DNA from: a candidate division NC10 bacterium CSP1-5
GTDB lineage: Bacteria > Methylomirabilota > Methylomirabilia > Methylomirabilales > CSP1-5
Assembly (NCBI GenBank): GCA_001443495.1
Contig: LDXR01000025.1
Coordinates: forward strand, 1-33,403
DNA length: 33,403 nucleotides
Direction of reading: 5' to 3'
Shown here: in pieces, positions 19,318 through 27,187 of the stretch
How the letters are laid out: each line of letters begins with the position of its first letter
How positions within the stretch are numbered: position 1 is the first letter of the stretch
Translations under genes and position numbers: made by a program
The notes under the pieces: model-generated
Database searches by the model: none
What the model was told of the DNA's origin: nothing
What the model saw: the letters and a program-made list of their open reading frames with translations, nothing else

Positions 19318-19812
19318 GTGGTGCTTGCATTGCTGCACACGTTGGCGGTCGTGGTCTACCTGGGGGGGACTGTATTCCTCGGGGCAGTCCTCATCCCGGT
19401 TGTTCGGCGCCGAGGGCCCGAAGCGGAAGGGCTCCGCATCGTGGCGGCGGCAATTCGGGTCTTTCATCCGTTGAGCCTCGCGAGCCTGGGGGTGTTGGTC
19501 CTGACGGGAGCGGGTGCGCTGACGCCGATGAAAGAGACCCTGGGGCCAGAGTATGTGCCGCGCCTCTTCGGGGTACTGGCGCTGAAGCTCCTCTTGGTAT
19601 TTGTCCTGATCCTGGTGAGCAGTTATCAATTCTTTGCCCTGGGCCCGCGGCTCCTCAGGGCGCTCCCGGCTGAGGGAGAAAAGCCCGGGGGAGACGCGTG
19701 CAGGGTAGGCATGCAGCTGATGCAGCGCCTCCAGTGGTGGAGCCTTGTGGCGATCGCTTTGGGCGCTGCCATCGTGTATCTGGGCCTCCGAATGGGTCGC
19801 ATGGGATCGTGA
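19318..19812 (+). CDS. Four-helix CopD-like membrane protein
   Basis: A 164-residue protein with four predicted membrane spans (about 3-28, 50-68, 83-108, 135-156). His7 in helix 1 (LLHTLAVVVYLGGTVFLG) and His50 at the start of helix 2 (FHPLSLASLGVLVLTG) match the pattern of CopD/YebZ-like proteins, whose histidines may bind copper or heme. The start is GTG 19318, shortly after a strong promoter. The function is not known; alternatives are other small cytochrome-b-like membrane proteins. yjbQ follows after 28 bases. Confidence 0.65.
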   Translation: MVLALLHTLAVVVYLGGTVFLGAVLIPVVRRRGPEAEGLRIVAAAIRVFHPLSLASLGVLVLTGAGALTPMKETLGPEYVPRLFGVLALKLLLVFVLILVSSYQFFALGPRLLRALPAEGEKPGGDACRVGMQLMQRLQWWSLVAIALGAAIVYLGLRMGRMGS

Positions 19813-19840
19813 GGAGGCCTAGTGAGCGGAGGAGGGTTCT

Positions 19841-20269
19841 GTGAGGATCGCCTTTGAGACCATTTCGGTCAAGACGAAGGAGCCGCTCCAGCTCTTGGAC
19901 ATCACCCAGACGGTCCGGGACTTCCTGGGCAAGCACGCGATTCGCAATGGGGTCTTGCTCCTGAACACCCTGCACACCACTGCTGTCCTGTTCACCAATG
20001 AGTTTCAGGCTGCCCTCATCGAGGACATGAAAGAGCTCCTCGCCCACCTCATTGAGGATCAGCGGTACTATCGGCACAATGATCCCCAGCACTCTGACTG
20101 TACGCGGGCGAACGCCAGCTCCCACCTGCGGGCCATGTTGATGTCTCGGACGCTGGCCCTTCCCGTTCGGGCAGGAGAGATGGTCCTCGGTCGCTGGCAG
20201 AGCATCATCTTTGCGGAGCTCGATGGTCCCCAGGAGCGAAGCATTCAGTTCCAGATCCTCGGCGAGTAG
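19841..20269 (+). CDS. yjbQ: YjbQ / UPF0047 family protein
   Basis: A 142-residue single-domain protein of the YjbQ family. Typical are NTLHTTAVLFTNEFQ, DMKELLAHLIED, HNDPQHSDCTRANASSHL and LGRWQSIIFAELDGP. The conserved His, Asp and Glu residues form the family's putative metal site. Low thiamin phosphate synthase activity has been reported for some members, but the physiological role is unsettled. The start is GTG 19841 with GGAGG five bases upstream. It follows the CopD-like gene and is followed by a heptamer repeat. Confidence 0.93.
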   Translation: MRIAFETISVKTKEPLQLLDITQTVRDFLGKHAIRNGVLLLNTLHTTAVLFTNEFQAALIEDMKELLAHLIEDQRYYRHNDPQHSDCTRANASSHLRAMLMSRTLALPVRAGEMVLGRWQSIIFAELDGPQERSIQFQILGE

Positions 20270-20273
20270 GATC

Positions 20274-20301
20274 GTTCACAGTTCACCGTTCACGGTTCAC
20301 C
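20274..20301. repeat. Four tandem heptamers GTTCACN
   Basis: GTTCACA, GTTCACC, GTTCACG and GTTCACC in exact 7-base register between yjbQ and mqnE. Only the seventh base varies. Confidence 0.85.
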
Positions 20302-20366
20302 GAGAGTTCTACGGATGGGCAGCCTCATCCACGCCGTGAACGGCCGACCCTAAAACGGAGGTAGCG

Positions 20367-21530
20367 GTGGAAGCGCTATTCGCCCGTACGGGGCTGGCTG
20401 ATCTCTATGAGAAGGTCGTCCAGGGCGAGCGCCTGAGCTACGACGACGGTCTGCGTCTCTACCGGACCCCAGAGCTGACCGCGGTGGGTGCGCTGGCCAA
20501 TGTGGTCCGGGAGCGCATGAACGGGGATGCCACCTACTACGTCCGCAACCTCCACATCAACTACACCAACATCTGCAACAAGCTGTGCAAATTCTGCTCC
20601 TTCTACGCCCCGCCCGGCGACCCCAGGGGCTACGTGCTCACGCCAGACGATATCGTCGCCCGTCTCGCGGAACATCGCGATCACGTCATCCGCGAGATCC
20701 ATATGGTCGCGGGGATCAACCCGAAACTCCCTTATCAGTACTATCTGGACATCCTCCGGTCGGTCCGCGCGGCCCGGCCCGAAGCGCAGATCAAGGCCTT
20801 TACCATGATTGAGCTGGCCCAGATCGCCCGGGCGGCGAAAAAGCCGCTGGGGGACGTTCTCGAGGATCTCAAGGGCGCGGGTCTTGCCTGCGTTCCCGGG
20901 GGCGGGGCCGAGGTCTTCAGTGACCGGGTGCATGAGGAGCTCTTTCGCGCCAAGCTGGATAACGAGGGATGGTTCCAGGTGGCCCGCGAGGTCCACCGGG
21001 CAGGGCTCAGGTCGAACGCCACCATGCTCTACGGTCACATCGAGACGGTCGAGGAGAAGGTCAAGCATCTCCTCCACATCCGGGAGCTCCAGGACGAGAC
21101 GAAAGGGTTTCAGTGCTTCGTGCCCTTGGCCTTCGACCCCGCCCGGACCGAGCTCGAGCATATTCCGGTGACCACGGGGCAGCAGAATCTGCGGGAGATC
21201 GCCATCGCCCGCCTGCTCCTGGATAACTTCCCCCACATCAAGGCCTTCTGGATCATGATCACGCCACAGATCGCCCAGCTGGCCCTCTGGTACGGGGCGG
21301 ATGACCTGGACGGGACCGTCAGTCATTACGAGATCACGCACGCCCTGGGAACCGCCTCTCATCACCAGGCCTTGAGCCATCAGGAGCTTCTGGATCTGAT
21401 CAGCGAAGCGGGTCGGGTCCCGGTCGAACGCGATGCGCTCTACAACGTGATACCGGAGCAGTTAGCTGTCGGCGGTCAGCAGTCGGCGAAGGGTTCCGTG
21501 AGCCTGCGGGTGTTGTCGTCGAGCAGTTGA
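20367..21530 (+). CDS. mqnE: Aminodeoxyfutalosine synthase (radical SAM)
   Basis: A 387-residue radical SAM enzyme of the futalosine menaquinone pathway; it joins a carboxyvinyl-oxybenzoate unit to SAM-derived adenosine to give aminofutalosine. The cluster cysteines are Cys70, Cys74 and Cys77 (CNKLCKFCSFYA) after NLHINYTNI. HMVAGINPKLPYQYYLD and VPGGGAEVFSDRV are typical of MqnE. GTG 20367 has GGAGG upstream. After the expected end (ALYNVIPEQ) there is an unusual tail of about 25 residues, the first part of it encoded by a heptamer repeat at 21464-21491. mqnC follows 26 bases later. Together the two genes indicate a menaquinone-based respiratory chain, into which the D-2-hydroxyacid dehydrogenase and Complex I could feed. 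Confidence 0.95.
   Translation: MEALFARTGLADLYEKVVQGERLSYDDGLRLYRTPELTAVGALANVVRERMNGDATYYVRNLHINYTNICNKLCKFCSFYAPPGDPRGYVLTPDDIVARLAEHRDHVIREIHMVAGINPKLPYQYYLDILRSVRAARPEAQIKAFTMIELAQIARAAKKPLGDVLEDLKGAGLACVPGGGAEVFSDRVHEELFRAKLDNEGWFQVAREVHRAGLRSNATMLYGHIETVEEKVKHLLHIRELQDETKGFQCFVPLAFDPARTELEHIPVTTGQQNLREIAIARLLLDNFPHIKAFWIMITPQIAQLALWYGADDLDGTVSHYEITHALGTASHHQALSHQELLDLISEAGRVPVERDALYNVIPEQLAVGGQQSAKGSVSLRVLSSSS
21464..21491. repeat. Heptamer repeat inside the mqnE 3' end
   Basis: AGCTGTC, GGCGGTC, AGCAGTC and GGCGAAG stand in 7-base register and encode part of the non-conserved MqnE tail. Confidence 0.6.
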
Positions 21531-21556
21531 GGCGCTCTTTCTCCTTGAGGTGACCG

Positions 21557-22633
21557 ATGTCAGGGAACGGGGCCAGTCGCTTGCAAGAGATTGAGGCGAA
21601 GGTGCTGGCCGAAGGGCGGCTGAGCGGCGAGGATGGCCTGGCCCTCCTTCAGGTGACCAACCTCCCGTGGTTAGGCTTCCTCGCCGATACGGTGCGGCGA
21701 CGGAAGCGTCCGGAACGGGAGGTGACGTATGTCGTGGGCCGCATCATCAACTATACCAATGTCTGCTGGGTGAAATGCACCTTCTGCGCCTTTTACCGCC
21801 TGCCCGGCCACCAGGAGGGCTACGTCCTCTCGCGAGAGGAGATCTTCCAGAAGATCCAAGACGCCGTTGACCACGGCGGCACCGAGGTCCTGTTCCAGGG
21901 GGGCCTGAACCCGGCGCTGAAGATCGACTACTTCGAAGAGATCTTCCGGGCCATCAGAAGGCGCTTCCCCGTTCATATCCACGGCCTCTCACCCGCGGAG
22001 CTCATCTATCTGGCCAAGATTTCGCGGCTTTCGCTCAGAGAAACCCTCCTGCGACTGAAGTCGGCGGGGCTCGGCACCATCCCGGGAGGGGGAGCGGAGA
22101 TCCTGGTGGACGATGTCCGGCAGGCCATCTCCCCTTTAAAGGACACGGTGGAAGAATGGCTCGACTGCATGCGGACGGCCCATCAGGTCGGGATCCCGTC
22201 GAGCGCCACCATGATGTTCGGGTCGGTGGAGACGGCGGCGCAGCGCGTGGAGCATCTCCTCCGGCTCCGGTCCCTTCAAGATGAAACAGGCGGGTTCACC
22301 GCCTTCGTGGCCTGGAACTTCCAGCCCGATGGGACCGACCTGAAGGGGAAGCGGGCCTCGGCCTTCGATTATCTGCGGACCGTGGCCGTGGCCAGGCTGA
22401 TGCTCGACAATTTTGGCAATATCCAGGCGTCGTGGCTGACCCAGGGGCCGAAGGTGGCTCAAATCGCCCTCCACTATGGGGTGAACGACCTGGGCAGCAC
22501 CATCTTCGAGGAGCGCGTGGTCTCCGCCGGGGGGACCAAATTCATGGCCTCTCGGGAGGAGATTGAACGAGTCATTGCGGACGCTGGCTATACCCCCCGC
22601 GTCCGGAATACACGGTACGAGATCCTGAGATAA
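21557..22633 (+). CDS. mqnC: Cyclic dehypoxanthinyl futalosine synthase (radical SAM)
   Basis: A 358-residue radical SAM enzyme that cyclises dehypoxanthinyl futalosine in menaquinone synthesis. The cluster cysteines are Cys70, Cys74 and Cys77 (CWVKCTFCAFYR) after IINYTNV, in the same positions as in MqnE. EVLFQGGLNPALKIDYFEE, HGLSPAELIYLA and IPGGGAEIL are MqnC motifs. The ATG at 21557 follows GAGGTGA. MqnA, B and D are not in the window. The protein is full length with no anomalies. Confidence 0.95.
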   Translation: MSGNGASRLQEIEAKVLAEGRLSGEDGLALLQVTNLPWLGFLADTVRRRKRPEREVTYVVGRIINYTNVCWVKCTFCAFYRLPGHQEGYVLSREEIFQKIQDAVDHGGTEVLFQGGLNPALKIDYFEEIFRAIRRRFPVHIHGLSPAELIYLAKISRLSLRETLLRLKSAGLGTIPGGGAEILVDDVRQAISPLKDTVEEWLDCMRTAHQVGIPSSATMMFGSVETAAQRVEHLLRLRSLQDETGGFTAFVAWNFQPDGTDLKGKRASAFDYLRTVAVARLMLDNFGNIQASWLTQGPKVAQIALHYGVNDLGSTIFEERVVSAGGTKFMASREEIERVIADAGYTPRVRNTRYEILR

Positions 22634-22684
22634 TCCGCCTGAGTCTGGCGGGGAGAACGACGAGCATCAGAGAGGAGGTAGGGC

Positions 22685-24976
22685 ATGGGCACCACACTGG
22701 CCGTCACGGACCTTTCTCGCGAGCCTTCGAGCTCGGCGTGTGTCGATCTCCTGCCCGAGGCCCGAAGGTACAGAACATTCCACGTAGTCCTCGTCAAGCC
22801 CTCGAAGTACGACGACGACGGGTATGTGATTCGGTTTTGGAAGGGGGTGCTCCCGAGTAACACGCTCAACGTCTTGCGCGGGCTGACTGAAGACGTCAAG
22901 CAACGGCGGGTCTTCGGGGATATGGATATCCAGGTGGATGCCTTTGACGAGACGGCCGAAAAGATCCCCGTCAAAAGGATCATCCGTTGGAGTCGTCGCC
23001 CCGACACCAAGCTGATCGTGTGCCTGGTCGGCGTGCAGACGAACCAGTTTCCGCGGGCCCTCGAGCTGGGACGGAAGTTCCGGGCTCACGGGATCGACGT
23101 GGTCATCGGTGGGTTCCATACCAGTGGCACCGTCAACATGTTGAGTTCCGATGAACCGGACATCCAGGAGCTTTTCCGAGAATCCATCATTGTCGTGTCG
23201 GGCGAGGTAGAGGGGAAATGGGAGGGCATCCTCGCAGACATCCTCAACGGACAGCCCAAGCCGCTCTACTCCTTTGCCCAGGATCTCAAGAGTCTCGTGG
23301 ACATCGAGAAGGCGCCGTGGCCTGTGATCAGCCCGAAATCGATGCAGCACTTCGCGCGGACGACCTTCGGGACCGTGGACACCTCCCGGGGCTGCCCGTT
23401 CGCCTGCACCTTCTGCACCATCATCAACGTGCAGGGACGAAAGATGCGGGAGCGAAGCCCCGAAGAGATCGCGGAGCTGCTCCGGCACAATTATCGCAAG
23501 CACGACATCGACTTCTACTTTTTCACCGACGACAACTTTGCCCGGAAGAAACTGTGGCGCGAGACCTTCGAGGCCCTGATCCGGCTCCGTCAGGAAGGCC
23601 TCAAGATCACCTTCATGATGCAGGTGGACCTGGCGCGCAAGCCGAAGGACTTTGTCCGCCTGGCTGCTGAGGCCGGGTGCACCCAGGTTTTTATCGGCAT
23701 GGAGAGCGTCAATCCGGAAAACCTGAAGGCCGAGGGCAAGGGGCAGAACAAGGTCGAGGAGTACGTGGACATCATCCGCGAGTGGCACGAAGCGAAGGTA
23801 GTAGTTCATGTCGGATACATCATCGGCCTGCCCTTTGATACCAAGGAGCAGCTTCCCCAGGACATCCAGTATCTGACGGATATGATCCAGCCCGACGTCG
23901 CGTCGTTCTTTATGCTGACGCCGTTGCCGGGATCGCACGATCATCTGGAAATGAAGAAGCGGGGCGAGTGGATGGATCCGGATTTCAACAAGCGGGATTC
24001 TTTTCATGCGACGGTCCATCATCCGCATATGACGGCCGAGGAATGGACCGAGGCTTACGAGAACGCGTGGAAAGCCTTTTTCAGCCAGGAGAATATCACG
24101 AGGATCCTCTCCCGGTGGAGCCATGACCCGACCACCTACTGGAACCTGATGATCAACCTGATCTGGTACAAGAACGCGTCCCTGATCGAGAAGCAGCACC
24201 CGATGGTCGCCGGCTTTTTCCGTCTGAAAGAGCGGCGGTCCCGCAGACCCGGATTCGCCATCGATCCGTTGCCCATCCACCTCTGGAAGCGAACGAAGGA
24301 GGTGTTCCGTCTCTTCGTGTCGTGGGCCCGCTTTCTGAAGGAGATGGAGGAGATCTGGCTGCAGACGCGTCCGCGAAGTGACGCGGAAAAACGTTTTTCC
24401 GGGGAGATTCAACGCATTCAAGGAGAGATATGGCAAGCGTTGCGGATCGCGGAATGGCACAAGGCGTACGCCAATGCCAAGGCGGCCCTGCCGGCCAAGG
24501 CCAGGGCGTTGCTCGATCCGTTTGATGATCTTGCCTCGAAGATCCTGATCAGTCGCAAGGATCTGGATGCCTTCCTGCACAAATGGGGGGGTCTCCAGGC
24601 GCGGATCCTCAAGCTCCGTCGGCACCTCGTAACGGAAGATGGGCCGGCGAGATGGCTGGACCACCTGTACGATGTGCACACACAAGCCTGGCAGGGCCTG
24701 AACCTTCAGGAGTGGCGGGAGGCCTACTCGAGCTTCAGGGAGAAACCTCCGTCAGGGGTCAAGCTCCGGTATGTCAAGTTCGATCCCTTGAAGAACCAGC
24801 TCGTCTACTCCCGGCAGGACTTGCAAAGAGTATGGGCGAGGACTCGGGAGCACCTCCGCGGTTGGCGATTCTGGAATATCCGCCCGTGGCTACTCACGGT
24901 CGCGTTCTTCAAGGATCTGTTCCTGACGACGTCTTTTGCCCGGAGGGCCCTCACCTCTTTTCACCGTTACCAGTAA
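22685..24976 (+). CDS. B12-binding-type radical SAM protein with long C-terminal extension
   Basis: A 763-residue protein. Residues about 30-210 have the layout of a cobalamin-binding Rossmann domain (LIVCLVGVQTNQFPRALELG, VVIGGFHTSGT). The radical SAM core follows with Cys237, Cys241 and Cys244 (SRGCPFACTFCTI), FFTDDNFARKK and FIGMESVNPENLK. After about residue 500 comes a region of some 260 residues rich in Trp, Arg and Lys that I do not recognise. It looks helical and ends with a basic, aromatic segment (WLLTVAFFKDLFLTTSF) that could touch the membrane. A strong GGAGG precedes the ATG. It lies 51 bases after mqnC. Family members are often methyltransferases or ring-modifying enzymes; the substrate here is unknown, and a link to quinones or other lipids is only suggested by context. 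Confidence 0.82.
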   Translation: MGTTLAVTDLSREPSSSACVDLLPEARRYRTFHVVLVKPSKYDDDGYVIRFWKGVLPSNTLNVLRGLTEDVKQRRVFGDMDIQVDAFDETAEKIPVKRIIRWSRRPDTKLIVCLVGVQTNQFPRALELGRKFRAHGIDVVIGGFHTSGTVNMLSSDEPDIQELFRESIIVVSGEVEGKWEGILADILNGQPKPLYSFAQDLKSLVDIEKAPWPVISPKSMQHFARTTFGTVDTSRGCPFACTFCTIINVQGRKMRERSPEEIAELLRHNYRKHDIDFYFFTDDNFARKKLWRETFEALIRLRQEGLKITFMMQVDLARKPKDFVRLAAEAGCTQVFIGMESVNPENLKAEGKGQNKVEEYVDIIREWHEAKVVVHVGYIIGLPFDTKEQLPQDIQYLTDMIQPDVASFFMLTPLPGSHDHLEMKKRGEWMDPDFNKRDSFHATVHHPHMTAEEWTEAYENAWKAFFSQENITRILSRWSHDPTTYWNLMINLIWYKNASLIEKQHPMVAGFFRLKERRSRRPGFAIDPLPIHLWKRTKEVFRLFVSWARFLKEMEEIWLQTRPRSDAEKRFSGEIQRIQGEIWQALRIAEWHKAYANAKAALPAKARALLDPFDDLASKILISRKDLDAFLHKWGGLQARILKLRRHLVTEDGPARWLDHLYDVHTQAWQGLNLQEWREAYSSFREKPPSGVKLRYVKFDPLKNQLVYSRQDLQRVWARTREHLRGWRFWNIRPWLLTVAFFKDLFLTTSFARRALTSFHRYQ

Positions 24977-25031
24977 TCGTCTCCCAGCATGCCCTCCAGA
25001 TCCGTCGAGGTGCCCCGCGGGGTGGCGGTTG

Positions 25032-25847
25032 ATGGGATGTGAGGTCGTGGATGCGGCGGGGAGGCGCGTGCGTCTCCCCGCTTTGCCTTCCCGCATCATC
25101 TCCCTTGTCCCGAGCATCACCGAGACCCTCTTCGCGTTGGGCCTCGAGGAGCGTCTCGTCGCTGTGACCCGTTTCTGCACCGAGCCATCGGCTGGCGTGG
25201 CGGCCAAGGCGAGGGTCGGTGGACAGAAGGATCCAGATCTCAAGAAGATTCAATCCCTCCAGCCTGACCTGGTTATCGCCAATATGGAGGAGAATCGCCG
25301 TGAGGACGTTGACGCCTTGGACGCGATGGCGATTGCCGTCTACACGACGTACCCCCGGACGGTGGAGCAGGGCATCGCGATGGTCGGTGAGCTCGGCTCC
25401 CTGACGGGAACCGAGGGGCGGGCCAGCGCCATCGCGGCCTCCCTGGAGGCGGTCTACCGGGACGTCTCGCAGGAGGTCAGCGGGCAAGGACGGCTGCGGG
25501 TCTTCTGTCCCATCTGGCGCAGGCCGTACATGTCTATTAATCAAGATACGTACATCCACGACGTCCTCCGGACATGCGGTGGGGAGAACATCTTTGCCGC
25601 CAGTGGCCAGCGCTACCCCAAGATCTCGTTGGCGGAGGTCGCGGATCTCAAGCCCGAGATCATCCTCCTCCCCGATGAGCCGTACCCCTTCCATCCGAGA
25701 CACCTCGCGGATCTCCAGCCCTTCGAGGGATTCATCCCGGCCCTGGCGACCGGCCGTGTCCACTTCGTCGACGGCAAACTCCTCTCCTGGTACGGCCCCA
25801 GAATCGGGGAGAGCCTTCGCACGCTTCGGGCGCTCTTCCTTGGTTAG
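25032..25847 (+). CDS. BtuF-like helical-backbone metal/cobalamin-binding protein without signal peptide
   Basis: A 271-residue protein of the periplasmic-binding-protein type seen in BtuF and Fe-siderophore receptors: PSRIISLVPSITETLFALGLEERLV, then KIQSLQPDLVIAN, AEVADLKPEIILLPDEPYPF and a C-terminal WYGPRIGESLRTL. The protein starts directly at the domain (MGCEVVDAAGRRVRLP), and neither this start nor an upstream in-frame one at 24936 gives a signal peptide or lipobox. No BtuC- or BtuD-type permease genes are nearby. Either the protein works in the cytoplasm or its export signal was lost. Its position next to a B12-type radical SAM gene fits a cobalamin-related role, by inference only. Confidence 0.8.
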   Translation: MGCEVVDAAGRRVRLPALPSRIISLVPSITETLFALGLEERLVAVTRFCTEPSAGVAAKARVGGQKDPDLKKIQSLQPDLVIANMEENRREDVDALDAMAIAVYTTYPRTVEQGIAMVGELGSLTGTEGRASAIAASLEAVYRDVSQEVSGQGRLRVFCPIWRRPYMSINQDTYIHDVLRTCGGENIFAASGQRYPKISLAEVADLKPEIILLPDEPYPFHPRHLADLQPFEGFIPALATGRVHFVDGKLLSWYGPRIGESLRTLRALFLG

Positions 25848-25854
25848 GCCTGCA

Positions 25855-26394
25855 ATGATCACCCCCGAGCCAGAGTTCGAGCGGCTGGTCCTCGAGCATC
25901 TCGACGGCCTCTATAATCTCGCTCGGTGGCTGACCCGGAACATGGACGAGGCGCAGGACCTGGTCCAGGAGACGGCGCTCAAGGCCCTGAAGGCCCGAGA
26001 TCAGTTTCGGGGGGGAACAACCCTGACGGCCTGGCTGTATAGAATATTGAGGAATAGCTTCATCGACAGGTACTGGAAGCGGCAACGGGAGCCTTCGGGT
26101 CAGGACGACGACCTCCCCGGGGTTCTGAGAGAACTGGAGCAGGCGCTTGAGGAGACCGAGATCGAGCACCTCCGGCCTCTGGTGGCGGCAGACATCAACC
26201 GGGCCCTGAAGGCCCTTCCGGAGCAGTGGCGGACCACCGTCCTGCTGGCGGAGGTGGAGGGGCTCACCTGGGAGGAGGTCGCCGAGGTCATGGACTGCCC
26301 GTTGGGCACGGTTCAGTCTCGCATATTCCGGGCCCGCAGAGTGCTGCGACAGCTCCTGAAGGACTACGCGCCCGAAGACAAGGGTGGGGAATAG
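25855..26394 (+). CDS. ECF (RpoE-type) RNA polymerase sigma factor
   Basis: A 179-residue group IV sigma factor. Region 2 (about 8-72: LDGLYNLARWLTRNMDEAQD, then TLTAWLYRILRNSFIDRYW) binds core polymerase and the -10 box. Region 4 (about 120-170: LPEQWRTTVLLAEVEGLTWEE, TVQSRIFRARRVLRQLL) binds the -35 box. It begins seven bases after the BtuF-like gene, and its TAG stop shares one base with the GTG of the anti-sigma gene, a classical arrangement. The signal it responds to is unknown. Longer readings upstream are the shifted frame of the BtuF-like gene. Confidence 0.93.
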   Translation: MITPEPEFERLVLEHLDGLYNLARWLTRNMDEAQDLVQETALKALKARDQFRGGTTLTAWLYRILRNSFIDRYWKRQREPSGQDDDLPGVLRELEQALEETEIEHLRPLVAADINRALKALPEQWRTTVLLAEVEGLTWEEVAEVMDCPLGTVQSRIFRARRVLRQLLKDYAPEDKGGE

Positions 26395-27182
26395 TGGTAA
26401 CCTGTCACACATGTCGAGAGCACATTCCAGGACTCCTTCAGGGGGTCCTCTCTCCGGCCCTGGTCGCCGAGCTGGGGAGTCATCTGGCAGGCTGTGAGGC
26501 CTGTCAGACGGAGTTGGCCGAGGAGCAGGCCCTCTCCCGCCGGCTCCGGGAGGTGGCCCACTACCGATTGTCGGCGGATCTCCGTGCTCAGATAGAAGGG
26601 CAGCTTGAGGGGAAGACCTGGATGGGGATCCCGACCTGGGTCACATGGCGTTGGCTGGCGGCCGCCGCAGTTTTGCTTTTGGCGTTGGCAATTTCACCCC
26701 TGATGCTCATCCGGCGAGACCCTCTCCGTACCTTTATCCCTGAAGCGACACGCAAGCATCGCGAGATGGTGGTGCAGCATGAACTCTTCGCCTTCCCCGA
26801 TGTCGGTCCGGAGGGATCGGCGGAGCTTCCCCGTCTCGTCTCGGAGCAGCTTGGCCTTCCTGTTACATCCCTTTTCTTGGGCGATTCCGATCTGGTTTTT
26901 ATGGGTGCCCGCCCGCTGGTCGCGGGGGACCGAAAAGGGGTCGTCATCGTCTATGCCGATCACTATGGGTGGGTGAGCTCTCTCCAGTGTGTCTCTGCCC
27001 CAGAGATCGAGGTTCCCAAGAGGAACCGGCTGCAGGTTGAAGCCTTCCACCCCTACCACACCCAGGTCGATTCTCTCCAGGTCTTGGTCTGGAAGCAGGA
27101 GGAGATGGCCTGTTTCCTGGTGGCCCAGGCGAGTGACCAGGAGCTGGCTGATCTCTTTCTGAAGGTCCGCAGAGGCATGTAG
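26394..27182 (+). CDS. Membrane anti-sigma factor with zinc-finger (ZAS) domain
   Basis: A 262-residue protein. The N-terminal zf-HC2 motif has His30, Cys34 and Cys37 (HLAGCEAC) preceded by Cys4/Cys7, which is the fold that holds ECF sigma factors inactive. One membrane span (about 87-106, WLAAAAVLLLALAISPLMLI) is followed by an extracytoplasmic domain of about 155 residues with no motif I recognise. The start is the GTG at 26394, overlapping the sigma stop codon, so the pair is translationally coupled. Release of the sigma factor probably follows a signal sensed by the outer domain or by zinc/thiol oxidation. The helicase gene follows five bases later. Confidence 0.88.
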   Translation: MVTCHTCREHIPGLLQGVLSPALVAELGSHLAGCEACQTELAEEQALSRRLREVAHYRLSADLRAQIEGQLEGKTWMGIPTWVTWRWLAAAAVLLLALAISPLMLIRRDPLRTFIPEATRKHREMVVQHELFAFPDVGPEGSAELPRLVSEQLGLPVTSLFLGDSDLVFMGARPLVAGDRKGVVIVYADHYGWVSSLQCVSAPEIEVPKRNRLQVEAFHPYHTQVDSLQVLVWKQEEMACFLVAQASDQELADLFLKVRRGM

Positions 27183-27187
27183 TTCGG

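Noticed and set aside
22667-24685. 672-codon open frame on the minus strand
   Set aside because: It lies exactly opposite the B12-type radical SAM gene, whose motifs are clear. Long antisense frames are a by-product of high GC content; its translation has no recognisable domain.
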